Shown: positions 40,266 to 50,651, counted from the first letter of the stretch. The stretch is DNA of 64,000 nt from Sceloporus undulatus (GCF_019175285.1 NC_056528.1:18565916-18629915), one strand, 5' to 3'. Notes: generated by a model from the sequence alone, not told the origin. Program-made: numbers and translations.

Positions 40266-41159
40266 GGATGATGGGAGTTGTCATTCATTGGAGCTGGGGA
40301 CACAAAGGTTCCCCATGCCTCTGTTAAATGAATGAGATGTTCAATTCTGGATCTTTCTTAACCGCTTTGCGTCACAAAAGCAGCAGAGAATTTTCTGCCA
40401 TGAACAGCGATAGTTCGATCCTTTGCAACAGCACCGAGGAGAGGGCTGGAGAGCAGCAGACGGATGCCACTTTGTTTTCAAAATCTGCTAGTCTGTATAG
40501 TATTTGAGCTGCTGTATTTTGCCATTTCTTCAGTACTAAGGTGGGAAAAAACGTGGGAGGGGAACAGCTGTGAATTGCACAAAAATACCGAGTTCAACCC
40601 AGTCAATCCCACAAGGAGGAACTCAATAGCAAAAGACTCCCAAACTAAATAGCAATGCATACCAAATACATAATAACGTAAAGAACAGCCATGTGGGTTT
40701 ATAAGTATATAGCAACAGTTAGTATCAGTGCACGTTTCTTCTAACCACATAGCATTTTGACCTTGGTTCACAGAAGATTTGGAGGTGTGAGAGTCGGAAA
40801 AATTTGTTTTCAGAGTGGTTTTGTAAAGGAGTCCAAATATCCTTGAAGAGCAAAAATATTTTGTTCCAGCTTTGGCCAATTCAAAGTGAAGTGGTGCAAA
40901 TTTCTTCCTCTGTTTCAAGCAGGAATTACTCAAGACTTGGCTGAAATAACCCAGTATCTGTATTTGTTGTTGTCATATACTTATCAACCCACATGGCTGT
41001 TGTATTTGTTATGGTGCATTTATTTACACACTGGAATACACCTTGGGGGCTTTGTTGTTCTGCCAATGGGTGTGTTAGCTCAGAATTGTACCAACCCCAG
41101 CTATGGAAACATCAGAGCATCAAGACTTATAATGAACTACCATGACACTTTAAAATACA

Positions 41160-41280
41160 CATCTGCACCAGAGCTCTCTGACAGACCAGGATGAATACCT
41201 CACCAAATTACAAATCCCAGGATTCTGTAGAATAAGTCATGGCACTGAAAGTGGTGTCAAGCTGCTTTAATTCTGCACCT
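41160..41280. mobile_element. Fold-back MITE (family A), right half
   Basis: ACCAGAGCTCTCTGACAGAC, ATTACAAATCCCAGGATTCTG and AAGCTGCTTTAATTCTGCAC match the right arm. The left arm is missing or decayed. Confidence 0.6.
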
Positions 41281-41446
41281 CTCTAGGAATCTCTAGGTTC
41301 TCCAGCACCTATGGTCAACCTCTGCCAGAGGTTGATCATAGAACGATGCTGGAGGACCTACAAATGCCTAGAGAAATGTTTTCTCAAAACTGCAAATAAC
41401 CAAATCTGCCAAAGCCGAAGCCGCAAATGCAGAGGGCCAACTGTAC
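41281..41446. mobile_element. Mariner-like non-autonomous element with inner palindrome
   Basis: AGGTTCTCCAGCACCTATGG and its inverse GATGCTGGAGGACCTACAAA surround CAACCTCTGCCAGAGGTTG; the right end is GCAGAGGGCCAACTG then TA. The longer relative is at 47232-47698. Confidence 0.6.
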
Positions 41447-42099
41447 TGCAATATCGGATCAGGATCGAAAAAGATGTGTTATTTCTTTTTTGAATGCAGG
41501 TATTATGAATGCCGATTCACTCCCTACAAATTGCTGAGGGCTTAACTCAGAAGAAGCCAAAAGCAAGGAAATTATTATGCGGATGCATCAGGACAAAACA
41601 AGTTCAGGTGCCAGCTTCCTACAGCACTCATTCCCTGCCCAACTGGACGCCCAGCAGTAGAAAACTGCTATGGCACATGCAGGTTTTCTTTAACCATTGC
41701 AACAATTGCCCCACTCACTAACAGGGCACCCTTCAGGGCAGCAAAAGTATCACTTCGACTGAGCAAAGACACGTTTTTTTCAACTTTTTGGTATGTCCAG
41801 TGGCTCAGTTCCCTTGGACGACCCTGATTTCCAGCATTACAAGAGAAGCAAAAAACAGGTTCTCTTTCTCTTTTCTCCACAGATTGTGCCTAACTTTCAT
41901 TAAGTTATCACTTCCTAAGCATGAAGACTCTGCTTTTTAAGACTGACTATATCCTGTAGCCAGAGATGCCAGCGTTAAATAATGAAAAGAAGCATGACTA
42001 CATTGGAGAATCTATCCAAGCCTTTCTGAGATTGCACCATTTTGGGGGGGGGGGGTTTGTGGCATCAGAGCAAAGCTCTAGGAAAAGCCCCCTCGCCAA

Positions 42100-42216
42100 A
42101 GGAGAGCAAAGCTCTGGTGCCACAACAAACTACAAATCCCAGAATTAAATGGCATTGAGCCATGGCAGTTAAAAGTGGTGTCACACCGACTTGTTTCTGC
42201 AGTGCAGATGCAGCCA
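42100..42216. mobile_element. Fold-back MITE (family A), right half
   Basis: Reads AACAAACTACAAATCCCAG, GCATTGAGCCATGGCAGTT and ends TTGTTTCTGCAGTGCAGATG. A ten-G run lies just upstream at about 42044. Confidence 0.75.
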
Positions 42217-42284
42217 TTGTCAAGCAGGTCCATTAATTCTGACTGCTTGCAGGAAGACTTTTACAAATAGGATTTGAATACTCT

Positions 42285-42497
42285 AGACTGAGGCACCAGA
42301 TCGCATCTGATCCTGGAAGGTAAGCAGAGTCATCCCTGGTTAGCACTTGGATGGGAGACCACCAATACATACCAGGTGCTGTAAGGTATATTTCAGAGGA
42401 TGAAAATGGCAAAACCCACCTCTGAGTATTCCTTGCCTAAGAAAGGGAAATTCATGCAGTCGTCCTAAGTCTTGACTTGAAGGCACAACATACATAC
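42285..42497 (+). mobile_element. 5S rRNA-headed SINE (5S-Sauria type)
   Basis: Head CGCATCTGATCCTGGAAGG, TAAGCAGAGTCATCCCTGG, TTAGCACTTGGATGGGAGACC, GGTGCTGTAAGG; tail TCGTCCTAAGTCTTGACTTG. It directly abuts a tRNA-headed SINE at 42498. Confidence 0.8.
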
Positions 42498-42728
42498 ACA
42501 TGGTGTAGTAGTTTGGGTGTTAGATGCCTGCTCTGGAAACCAGGATCTGAATCCTTGCTGAAGCATGAAACCACTGGGTGACCCTAGGCAAGTCAATCTC
42601 TCTCAGCTTCAGGGGAAGGCCATGGCAAACCATCTCTGAACAAATCCTGCCAAGTAAACCCCATGATATCAGTCGTAAGTCAGGAATGGCTTGAAGTCTT
42701 ACGACGATGACAACAACAACAAATACAC
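42498..42728 (+). mobile_element. tRNA-derived SINE
   Basis: Head CATGGTGTAGTAGTTTGGG, body CACTGGGTGACCCTAGG, tail CGTAAGTCAGGAATGGCTTG followed by ACAACAACAACA. Confidence 0.8.
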
Positions 42729-42879
42729 ACACATACACTTTTACAGCAACATTGAAACCACCTGCCCGGCCGAAGCCAATCTCAATCTGAGTACCAGGAA
42801 AGCAACAGAAACACAGTCTTTGAGTACACTTCAGCATGATAATTCCTGAAGGGGTTCAACTATTAAGGTGATCCAATTT

Positions 42880-44640
42880 TGCCAGATCCTTGTTGGGTGG
42901 GGAGGCATGAACCCCCTCCCAATTCTGGAGCCTATGTCTGGAAGGAGGCTAGTCTGGGGGGAGTTGAGCCCCTAGCCCCCTTTCTAGAGTCAAGGCAGTT
43001 TGGAGATAGCTTGGGGGAGTTGGGCTAATCCCATTCAGGAGTCCATTTCTGGGAGGGGGTTAGTCTTGGCGGGGTGAACCCCTCATCCTCTTTCCAGAGT
43101 CAATGTCTGGGGGCTCCTCTTGAGGATGGTGAAGGGGGGTTTACTCTTGAGAGGGTCCCATTTCCAATACTGGGGTGGGGAGGCTATCCTTGGGGGGGTT
43201 TAATAATTTTGAAGCCCTATTCTGGGGGAGTTGAGGGTGAGTTGAGCCCCTCACATTCCCCTCTTCAAGAGTCCATGTCCAGGAGGGGGCCAGTCTTCAA
43301 GGGGGTCCCCTAGTCCTGGGGGGTTATTTTGAAGCCCATGTCGAGGGGAGACTAGTCTTGGGGAGGGGAAGCTTGAGCCCCCACCCCTTTTCTCCTAGTC
43401 TTCTGGAGGGGGACTCAGCCTGCCTTCCACAAGACTAGGGACTCCTTCCAGATGGACTTTGAAATGGGTGCCCCCCAAAAAGTTGGGGGGCTAGTTTGGG
43501 GGAACATTTAGAAGCCCGTGTCAAGAGTGCTAGTCTTGAGGTGTTCCTTTTTCCATGTTGGGGGGAGGCTAATCTTGGGGGGAGATATTCATTTCAAGGT
43601 CCATATAGAGGAGGCCTGCTAGTCTTGGGAACTTGAGCCCTCTCCAACCTTTTTGGAGTCCATGTTGTTGAGGCTAATCTTGTGGTGAGTTGAGCCTCTC
43701 TCATTTCCCCCCTTCAGCAGTTGGGGGGGGGGGGATACTAGTCTTGGGGGGGGCATTTTGGAGCCCATGTCAGAAAAGGGTGAAGAAAATAGTCTTGGTG
43801 AAAGGGTGGTTGAAGCTCCCTCACATGAGTGGGGGGGGGGTCAACTCACCCTTCACAAGACTAGCCCCCCCTTTCCCATATGGCCTCTGGAAAAGGGACT
43901 CCTCCTTAAGACTAGTTCCCCCCCCCCACACGGACTTCAAAATCGCCCTCCAAGAATAGTTTCTCTCCCCCCAACTTGACTCTGGAAAGGAAATGGGGGG
44001 TCAAGTCCCCAAAACCTTACACCCCCTTCGATATTGGTGTGTCCCCCCAAAGACTAGCTTCCCCCGAGCATGGAAAGGCCCCCCCACAACACTAGTCTCC
44101 CCCAATAGGGACCTCAAAATTGCCCCCAGCATGAACTCCAAAAGGGAGGATTGGGGGGCTCAATAAGGGCCTCCCCAAGACTAGCCTTCCCCTGACATGG
44201 ACTCTATAAAAGGGGGAATGTGGGGGGCTGCCACTTGACCACAGCCTAGTGCCTACCTCAAGGTGGACTATGAATGGGTGCCTCCCAAAAGTAGCTCCCC
44301 CACATAGACTCTAAGATTCCCCCCCCAAGACCTGACTCCAGAATGGTGAGGCATTGACCCTCCACCCCCCCAAAACATGTCTTCCCAGACATTGACTCTG
44401 GAAAGGGGGACAGGTTCACACACACACACACAACACACACACACACACACACCGCCCCCCCCCCAACATGGACTCTGGAGACAGGCCAGGGGTTCACCCC
44501 TCAAACATGACCCCCCCAGAATTGACTCTGAAGGGGGAGAGGTTTACCCCCGAAGAAGCCCCCCCCAGACACTGACTCTGGAAGGGGGGGTTGAGGTTGG
44601 GGAGATTCAACCCCTGTCCCCAAGACTAACCCCCTTCTAA
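42880..44640. repeat. Large inverted array of G-rich / C-rich minisatellite units
   Basis: From 42880 to about 43845 roughly 60-base units read on the plus strand as TAGTCTTGGGGGG, GTTGAGCCCCTCA, CCCCCTTTCCAGAGTC, CATGTCTGGGAGGGGG. From about 43850 to 44640 the same units appear inverted: CCCCAAGACTAGC, CCCCTGACATGGACTC, TGGAAAGGGGGA. One inverted unit is already present near 43400-43450. The many runs of four or more G or C make G-quadruplex and hairpin formation likely. It borders the candidate BRD3 promoter. Confidence 0.85.
44413..44453. repeat. (AC)n microsatellite
   Basis: About 19 AC units, once interrupted, lie inside the inverted half of the G-rich array. Confidence 0.9.
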
Positions 44641-44699
44641 GGACTTGGTGTCCCCCCATCCCAACCCCCCTAAATTCCATCTTTTGCAGCCCCCCTCTC

Positions 44700-45310
44700 C
44701 CCTCTGCAGCCTGAGCGGCCTTCTCTAGGGCCTATGGAGCCTCCTTTGTGTGAGGCCCGAGAGAAAGAAGGGAAAGTGGGCCTGGAGGAAAGAGGGAGGC
44801 TGGGAGGAGATGAGACCCCCCCCACAACAATCCCCTTCCCTTTCCCTTCGAAGATGGCGGGCAGGAGGGCCCTTCTTTCAGCACTCCTTTTCCCTTTTGT
44901 TGCAAAAGCAGAGGCTACATTGTTGCAAGCATTGTTGCCTCTGGCACCCAGGCCAGGGATATGCCTGCATCTGCAACAGGGCCCCCTTTCTCGCCCCCCA
45001 TTTTAAGGCCTTATGCCCTCCTTAGCTTTCCAGCCCCCCCCCAACCCCCTCACTCCGCTTACTTGCCTCCTTTCCCTCCTTCCTCCCCTCTTCCTTTGGT
45101 TTGAGCCTTCTCTTCCCCTCTTTCCTTTTTTCTCCTTCCCCCTTTCCTTGGCCTCCAGACCAGCACCACAGCGATGCGCTAGCAATGCACCCCCTTATGC
45201 GCCCCCCTCTTCTAGGCCGCAAGGGAGGCTGGGAAATGGAGTCCTTTGAGCCTGTTGGGCAAAGAGCGCCCTCAGGGTCGGGACTACAAGTCCGGTTGCG
45301 CCTCTTTCCC
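44700..45310 (-). promoter_or_regulatory. BRD3: Candidate BRD3 promoter and non-coding first exon
   Basis: The stretch is GC-rich and repeat-free, with AAGATGGCGG at 44851-44860 (YY1-type core), GCGCC and GCGCT clusters, and ACTACAAGTCC at 45283-45293 (ZNF143/SBS-like). On the BRD3 strand a good donor, GGCAA/GTAAGC, ends at 45063 and could join the coding exon acceptor at 35711. The placement is an inference; the CpG island at 50.2-50.6 kb is the rival. Confidence 0.5.
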
Positions 45311-45927
45311 TCCTTCCCTCTTTCTCTCTTTCTTCTTTCTTTCTTTCTTCTTCCCCCTTCTTTCTTTTTTGGAGGGGGGGATCAAAAAAGGGGGAAAAAA
45401 AAGAGTAAGATTTAAAAAACAAATTCCCTTCCAGTCCTTCAGACTTGTTCTTTCTGCTTTGAACCACATGATGGTGTTTGCTTGTTTTGTGTGTGGTGTG
45501 TGTGTTGTGTGTAAAGAAGTGACTCACAAAGGAAGAGGAGGAGAATCTAGGAACATCGCTTGCCAAGAAAAAGTTGGGTCCAATCTTCCTCCTTCTCACT
45601 TCTCTCCTTTCTTTGCTCATTGTTCAAGGCAGCTTTCTCCCGCCTGATTTTGCATTTGAATGAAGGGATGACTCCTCCAGGCCCTGCCAGGCTGCATTCT
45701 TGAGGATGGAAACCCCATCGAATCATGCCAAGGGGTTTACTTCTCAGCAGATAGGAAAAATTCACCCTAGATGAGGATGAAATTGTTGTCAAATGGTCAA
45801 AACACAGCAGTTCAATATTCGCTGCACGATTCAATATTGGAATAACAGTTCAACGTTCAAAAACAAGAGATTGAAATTGAATGGCTCAATATTCAAAAAC
45901 AGATCAAAAACAGTTAACGCAAATGTG
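45311..45927. other. Pyrimidine-rich and AT-rich spacer
   Basis: 45300-45370 is a CT-rich run and the rest has no recognised gene. 45790-45910 repeats CAATATTC and CAAAAACA motifs. No feature is supported. Confidence 0.6.
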
Positions 45928-46120
45928 GGAAGTTTATCACATGACATTTCGCCAGACTAGCAATAACGTGAAAATAAAGCGAACGTAAAGGGGACAAAAA
46001 TGGCAACTTTTTAGTTTCAGGACGTTCTGAAAGTAAAAAGCTGCCGTTTTTGTCCCCTTTACATTCACTATATTTTTGTGTTATTTCTGGTCTGGCGAAA
46101 TGTCGTGTGATAAACTTCCT
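45928..46120. mobile_element. Fold-back element with about 90-base arms
   Basis: The left arm GGAAGTTTATCACATGACAT, TTCGCCAGACTAG and AAAGGGGACAAAAATGGCA is mirrored at the right by TGCCGTTTTTGTCCCC, TCTGGCGAAATGTCG and TGTGATAAACTTCC. Only this copy is seen in the window. The superfamily is unknown. Confidence 0.75.
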
Positions 46121-46185
46121 GCATTTAAATCCCATTTCTCAGCGGGATTTCGCTAGTGTGATAAGGTCCAAAGAGTTCCCCTTGT

Positions 46186-46482
46186 TGTGGTTTGGTGCCT
46201 TCAAGTCAATTCCGACTTATGGAGACCCTAAAGCGAACCTTAGGAGAACCAGCATGGTTCTAGTGGTTTGAATATTGGCTTCTGACCATTGGAGACAGGG
46301 TTTGAATCCTGTCTCAGCCACGGAACCCCCAGTGGATGATCCTGAGCAAGTCACAAAGGAGAAACATGCCAAGAAAACCCCCATGAAAGGTTTGCTATAA
46401 GTCTAGAAAGCACCACAACAACAAAGGCAACCCTATCATGGGGTGCTCTTGCCGAGATTTGCTCAGAAGGCCAAACATTGAT
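46186..46482 (-). mobile_element. Reverse SINE tail interrupted by a forward SINE
   Basis: The outer element (GGTGCCTTCAAGTCAATTCC, GACTTATGGAGACCCTAAAG) breaks near 46248 and resumes near 46425 (GGCAACCCTATCATGGGG). The insert at about 46249-46424 is a forward SINE with head CAGCATGGTTCTAGTGG and an ACCACAACAACAA tail. An imperfect duplication of about ten bases (AAAGCGAACC and AAAGGCAACC) marks the insertion. Confidence 0.75.
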
Positions 46483-46812
46483 CAGAACAGAGACCGCAAC
46501 CAATAAAATAGAAGTGTGGGAATGAGAAAGACAGCTATGGAGGAACCAAACAAGATCCTAAAGTGTAAAGAGATGACATTAAGCGCTGAAGTTACAATTG
46601 CCCAAGCCATCACATTCTGTAAAATGCTTGTTTTCTGCCACCTTCATTTGAAGTATAGCTTCCCTCCATAGCTGCAGTGTTATCTTTAAAGACCTCGGGT
46701 GGATTGAAAGAGTCCCACGGAATGGCACCAGAATGAGCCATGATGTTTGCTAGCTTCTTCCCCGTATCTTATTTCCTGACGGTGCAAAACAGAAACAATA
46801 AGATTGTCTTAC
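46483..46812. other. Spacer, nothing recognised
   Basis: No gene or repeat is recognised between the nested SINEs and the exon-like segment. Confidence 0.6.
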
Positions 46813-46865
46813 CTGCGAGGAAAAATAATGAGTTCTCCAGCGCTTTGAAAACAAAGAGGAGACTC
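46813..46865 (-). other. Exon-like 53-base segment with strong splice sites on both sides
   Basis: On the minus strand CTCTCTTCCTACAG is followed by 53 bases beginning GAGTCTCCTCTTTG and ending TTCCTCGCAG, then GTAAGA. Both signals are close to consensus. It contains no ATG. It could be an alternative BRD3 leader exon transcribed from the CpG island near 50.3 kb, or chance. Confidence 0.4.
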
Positions 46866-47230
46866 CTGTAGGAAGAGAGAACAAGAGAGTCACTCAACAC
46901 CTGATGCATCCCCTGCTAAACTATCATCATAAGGCAGAAGCCCAGGTAGTAATTAAACATGCCTCTTAATTGCCTGGGGAGAGTGGGGTTGCCAGCTTTT
47001 TTCCTGGCAGGACTCCTGTTCGCTTATAACAGCTGCGCACCAGGCAAGCATTCAATAGATATGATTCCTCCCCCTTTCGCTCTCTCCTTGCTGATCCCTG
47101 CCAAGCAAAGCAGCTGTCCATCTTGTGTGCTCTCAAGCAGTAAGAATTCAGCAAGAGTGCTATTTAGCTTAAAGCATCTCTGGATTGTCCTGGTGGGAGC
47201 TTACTGAATCACTGTGCGTAATTCAAAAGT
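46866..47230. other. Spacer, no clear feature
   Basis: No gene is recognised. A few short direct motifs are present, nothing above chance by eye. Confidence 0.6.
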
Positions 47231-47231
47231 A

Positions 47232-47698
47232 CGGTCAGCCCTCCACATTTGTGGCTTTGACTTTTGCGGCTTTAACATGTCCTCCTCTCTAGGAATCACT
47301 AAGTCCTCCGGCACAATTCTGCTGGAAATTGACCATAGAGTTGTGCTGGAGAACCTAGAAGTTCCTAGAGAAAGCACTTCTCTAGACATTTTTAGGTCCT
47401 CCAGCGTGATTCTATGGTCAACCTCTAGCAGAAGTTGACCATAAAGTGGCTCTGGAGGACTTAGAGATTCCTAGAGACCTGTTCTCTTACAAAGATATAG
47501 CTGTGTGAGTCTGTAGAATCAATACATAGAGATCTTGTAGCACCTCTGAGACTAACAAAGAAATTGGCAGCTTGAGATTTCGTAGACTTCAGTCTACTTC
47601 CTCAGATGGATGTAAAAAGAATACTGTTTTTTTAATTTACGGTTTGTCCACATTCACATTCTTCATCCCTAACTCCAGTGAATGTGGAGGGCCCACTC
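47232..47698. mobile_element. Mariner-like element with inner palindromes and an inserted repeat E
   Basis: Ends CGGTCAGCCCTCCACATTTG and GAATGTGGAGGGCCCACTC are inverted and TA flanks both sides. The inner part repeats CTAGGAATCACTAAGTCCTCC and GAACCTAGAAGTTCCTAGAG in alternating orientation. At 47484-47612 a copy of repeat E (TCTTGTAGCACCTCTGAGAC, TTTCGTAGACTTCAGTC) is inserted. Confidence 0.7.
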
Positions 47699-47699
47699 T

Positions 47700-48442
47700 A
47701 ATAGCAAAGCTCTCTGACAAAAGCTGGGTTTGGCAACCTTGCCAGATGTAAGGCATGCCTGTATACTTTTCTCTCTCTATCACGATTTTTTAGCTTTGCT
47801 TGCCTTCTCTTGAAAATGTTATTCTTCTGCACCATGTGTTCAGAAAATAATTGATTGCTCCATACTTTCTGACATTTCACAGATGTAAACTGAGACATGT
47901 GTGGCCAAGCAACTGCAGAGTGTAGTCACAATGGTTGTTGCTAAAAACCAACAACCCAAAACTCTTGCAATTGCAGATTGTGCAAAAGCATGGCTTTAAA
48001 AAACAACAACATAAAGCAAACCCACACAGCCATGATTATGTTTTTTTCTCTTGGTTCCTCTGATGCCACATTGATCAGAACCCTTCCCTGTATCCCTCTC
48101 TTGTTGCAACCTGCATTTACCCAATTAATACCTCATTATCCAAGCTCCTGAAGTTTATTTGCTCAAGGCATCACCAGGGCCCCAAGATTTCAGCTGCCCT
48201 CTCTCCTCCTGGGAACGTCTCTCAGTGTTTTGCACAGTGACATAAGGACTCCAGAAGGACATTCTCTGGGCCCACGCTTCCCCCACAACATCCATCACCC
48301 AGGAAAGAAATCCGTCAATGCAGGGTTGCAATTATAGCCACTTGCACAAACACACACCTGGCGACAGGTACATGTTGCTGGGTGATGGCTGGGAGAGTGG
48401 GTTGAGACTCCCCTACCTTATGATGTTCTAGGAAGTCATATG
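47700..48442. other. Spacer, no clear feature
   Basis: I see no gene, promoter or named repeat in this stretch. Confidence 0.6.
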
Positions 48443-48600
48443 GCTGCATCCGCATTGGTCAAATAATCCAGTTTGACACCTTTTTAACTGCCATGGCTCA
48501 GTGCTATGGAGTTCTAAGAATAGTACTGTAGTTTGTTGTGTCACCAGAGCACAACAAACTACAATCCTCTGACTCCCATAGCACTGGATGTGTTTGGACT
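48443..48600. mobile_element. Fold-back MITE (family A), partial
   Basis: Reads GGCTGCATCCGCATTGGTC, AATAATCCAGTTTGACACC and then the short right part AACAAACTACAATCCTCTG. Confidence 0.75.
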
Positions 48601-49145
48601 GGATGGCCCTTGGGAGGGGTCTGCTTTGGTCAGGACCACACCTGGAATACTTTGTCTAATTCTGGGCACCATGATTTAAAAGGATGTTAACAAATGGGAG
48701 TGTGTCCAATAAAGGAAGGGCACCAAAGGGCCTGGAAACCATGCCTTATGAGGAAAGAGTTAGGGAGATGGGGATGTTAGGCTGGAGAAGAGACGGTTAA
48801 GAGGTGGTATATGATATGATATGATGTGAAGCCTTGTTTAAATATTTGAAGAGGTGTCACATTGAGGACGGAGCAAGCTTGTTTTCTGCTGCTCCAGAGA
48901 ATAGGGCCCAGAGCAATGGACGCAAGCTCCAGGAAAAGAGATTCCAGCTCAAGATTAGGAGGAACTTCTTGACAGTAAGAGCTGCTTGATAGTGGAAGAG
49001 GCTGCCTTGGGAAGTAATGGAGTCTTTAAGCAGAGGCTGGATGGTCATCTGTCAATAGGGATGATTTGACTGAGAGTTCCTGCATGGCAGAATGGGTTTG
49101 GACTGGATGGTCCTTGCGGTCTCTTCAACTTTATGATTCTATTCT
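48601..49145 (+). mobile_element. CR1 LINE 3' end, long copy
   Basis: About 540 bases: ACCACACCTGGAATACTTTG and TTCTGGGCACCATGATT belong to the end of CR1 ORF2, followed by the 3' UTR TTTGAAGAGGTGTCACATTG, GATTAGGAGGAACTTCTTG, GGACTGGATGGTCCTTG and a terminal TATGATTCTAT. Confidence 0.85.
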
Positions 49146-49289
49146 TCCAACTCCGGGATTGTTATCCTTACCTGGAAGCAGCTAGAGTTACCTATAAATC
49201 CTTCCATCTACCATTTTGGGCCGAAGTCCAACCTGCCTTGGCCGGTGTGTGTGTGTGTGCAATACCTAGACCTGTGTTACTTGACATAC

Positions 49290-49440
49290 TGGTACCACCT
49301 GTATAATATACTCGACCAGAAGTCAACCTCATGTGTAAGTTGAGGGCAGGTTTGGGGGCCAAAATGATGGCTTTTGCTATATGACCCATGGATAAGTTGA
49401 GGGTAAAACTTAGGGCCATGTAGCAAAGGATCTGAAACAA
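49290..49440. repeat. Dispersed repeat also present at 17225-17460
   Basis: Shared strings are GTGTAAGTTGAGGGCAGG and CATGGATAAGTTGAGGG. The family is not assigned. Confidence 0.4.
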
Positions 49441-49534
49441 AGCAAAACAATGTCAAGGGACATACAGAATCCCAGCAGACATAACTCTTTGTGCTTATTC
49501 TTAAGGTTGGATGGATGAGAGAGTAGTTGGGACC

Positions 49535-49720
49535 AGTTTGGGACCGCTTTAACCGCCCTTGACCCAATGTTAGGGAATTCTGGGAGCTGTAGTTTTTTGA
49601 GAGACATTGAGCCTTCTCTGCCAGAGAACTCTGGTGCCACAAGGAACTACAGTTCCCAGGATCCTCTAGCACTGAGCCAGTTCAATCAGTCTCGGACTGT
49701 ATTGTTTCCACAGTGCATTT
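49535..49720. mobile_element. Fold-back MITE (family A), lacking outer ends
   Basis: GGGACCGCTTTAACCGCC, GGGAATTCTGGGAGCTGTAG and its inverse AACTACAGTTCCCAGGATCC are visible. A 5S-derived fragment follows immediately. Confidence 0.7.
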
Positions 49721-49724
49721 TTTA

Positions 49725-49812
49725 GACCCCGGTCCCTATAGGATCTTGGAAGCTAAGCAGGGTCGTCCCTGGACGGCGCTTGGATGGGAGACCGAGAAGG
49801 AAGGCTGTGTTT
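49725..49812 (+). mobile_element. 5S rRNA-derived SINE head fragment
   Basis: AGGATCTTGGAAGCTAAGC, AGGGTCGTCCCTGGACGG and GCTTGGATGGGAGACCG match the 3' half of 5S rRNA. The SINE body is absent. Confidence 0.75.
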
Positions 49813-49828
49813 ATTGATTGGCATTGAA

Positions 49829-50110
49829 AGACATAGCCGTGTCAGTCTGTGGGGTTAATACGTATTGAAAGATTTTGTAGCACCTTTGACACTAACTTAA
49901 GAACAAAAATTAGCCTCAAAAGGCTACAAAATCTCTACACTTGTTGTTTTAGTGCTGTTTATTGCTGTTATTGCCTCCCAAGTCCTCCCAGGGATACAAA
50001 CCCACCTTGAGGTAAACAGTCACACTCTCTCAGCCTCAGAGGATGGCAAACCTTGAAGAAACTTACCAAGGAAACCCTATGAGAGGATCCCCATAAGTCC
50101 AAAAAAATAT
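49829..50110. repeat. Repeat E fragment followed by a SINE fragment
   Basis: 49829-49935 carries ATAGCCGTGTCAGTCTGTG and TTTTGTAGCACCTTTGACAC. 49975-50110 is a forward SINE remnant with CACACTCTCTCAGCCTCAG and ATCCCCATAAGTCC. Confidence 0.55.
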
Positions 50111-50189
50111 ATGATCCTGTCTCTTTAAGAGAATTTGCGCGCGCACTCCCCCCTTTCTTTTGTTATTATTATTATTATCATCCTTTTTG

Positions 50190-50651
50190 TCCTTCTTCTC
50201 ACGCCGTAGCGGGGCTTTGAGGGTGGATAGAACTATCGTCCTCTTCCGCCTTCCTTTTATCGTTTTTTTAAAAAAAACGTATTCCTTTTCTATTTTTTCC
50301 CTCGTGGGCCACCGTAGCAGTTACCGCCGCGCGCTCGACGGAGGCGGGGCTTCAAAGGGTGGATGAAGAGGAGGGACACGGCTCGCCTCAACTTCCTCCT
50401 TCCCTTTTTTCGCAAGCTTCCTTTTTTTAATCCCTCGTCGGCCACCGTAGTCAAGCGTTAAAGCCTTCCGCGCGTGCGCGAAGGGAGGAAAAGGGGCGGG
50501 GCCTCTGCGCGAGCGTGGCGGTAGTGCGCCTGCGCGAGAGGCCTGGCGCTCTAAGCTCCCTTCAGTCGGTCTCAGGGAGGGAAAGGAGACGGAGATTCGG
50601 TCGCCGCTGAGAGAACGGAGGAGGGAAGCGCTCTCCTTTCCGTCCTGAGCG
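50190..50651 (+). promoter_or_regulatory. WDR5: WDR5 CpG-island promoter and non-coding exon 1
   Basis: A dense CpG stretch includes GGGGCGGGGC (GC box, about 50492), TGCGCGAAGG and TGCGCCTGCGCG (NRF1-like). Exon 1 ends at 50651 with CCTGAGCG/GTGAGT, on the same strand as WDR5, and would splice to the acceptor at 56233. The transcription start is probably about 50530-50560. On the opposite strand GCG/GTAACT near 50325 is a usable donor, so divergent transcription is possible. Confidence 0.75.

Larger units (their letters stand above)
35712..42889 (-). other. BRD3: BRD3 5' intron (between leader exon and first coding exon)
   Basis: This is the intron upstream of the ATG exon. It is dominated by the MITE, MER2-like, SINE, CR1 and 5S-derived copies listed separately. 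36110-36840, 38330-38690, 39520-40050, 40265-41150 and 41450-42100 show no gene or repeat I can name. Confidence 0.65.

Noticed and set aside
40057-42380. 5S rRNA genes
   Set aside because: Only the 3' half of 5S is present and it continues into a SINE body and tail.
45003-45650. Long frames in CT-rich sequence near 45 kb
   Set aside because: Low-complexity translations of pyrimidine runs with no recognised domain.
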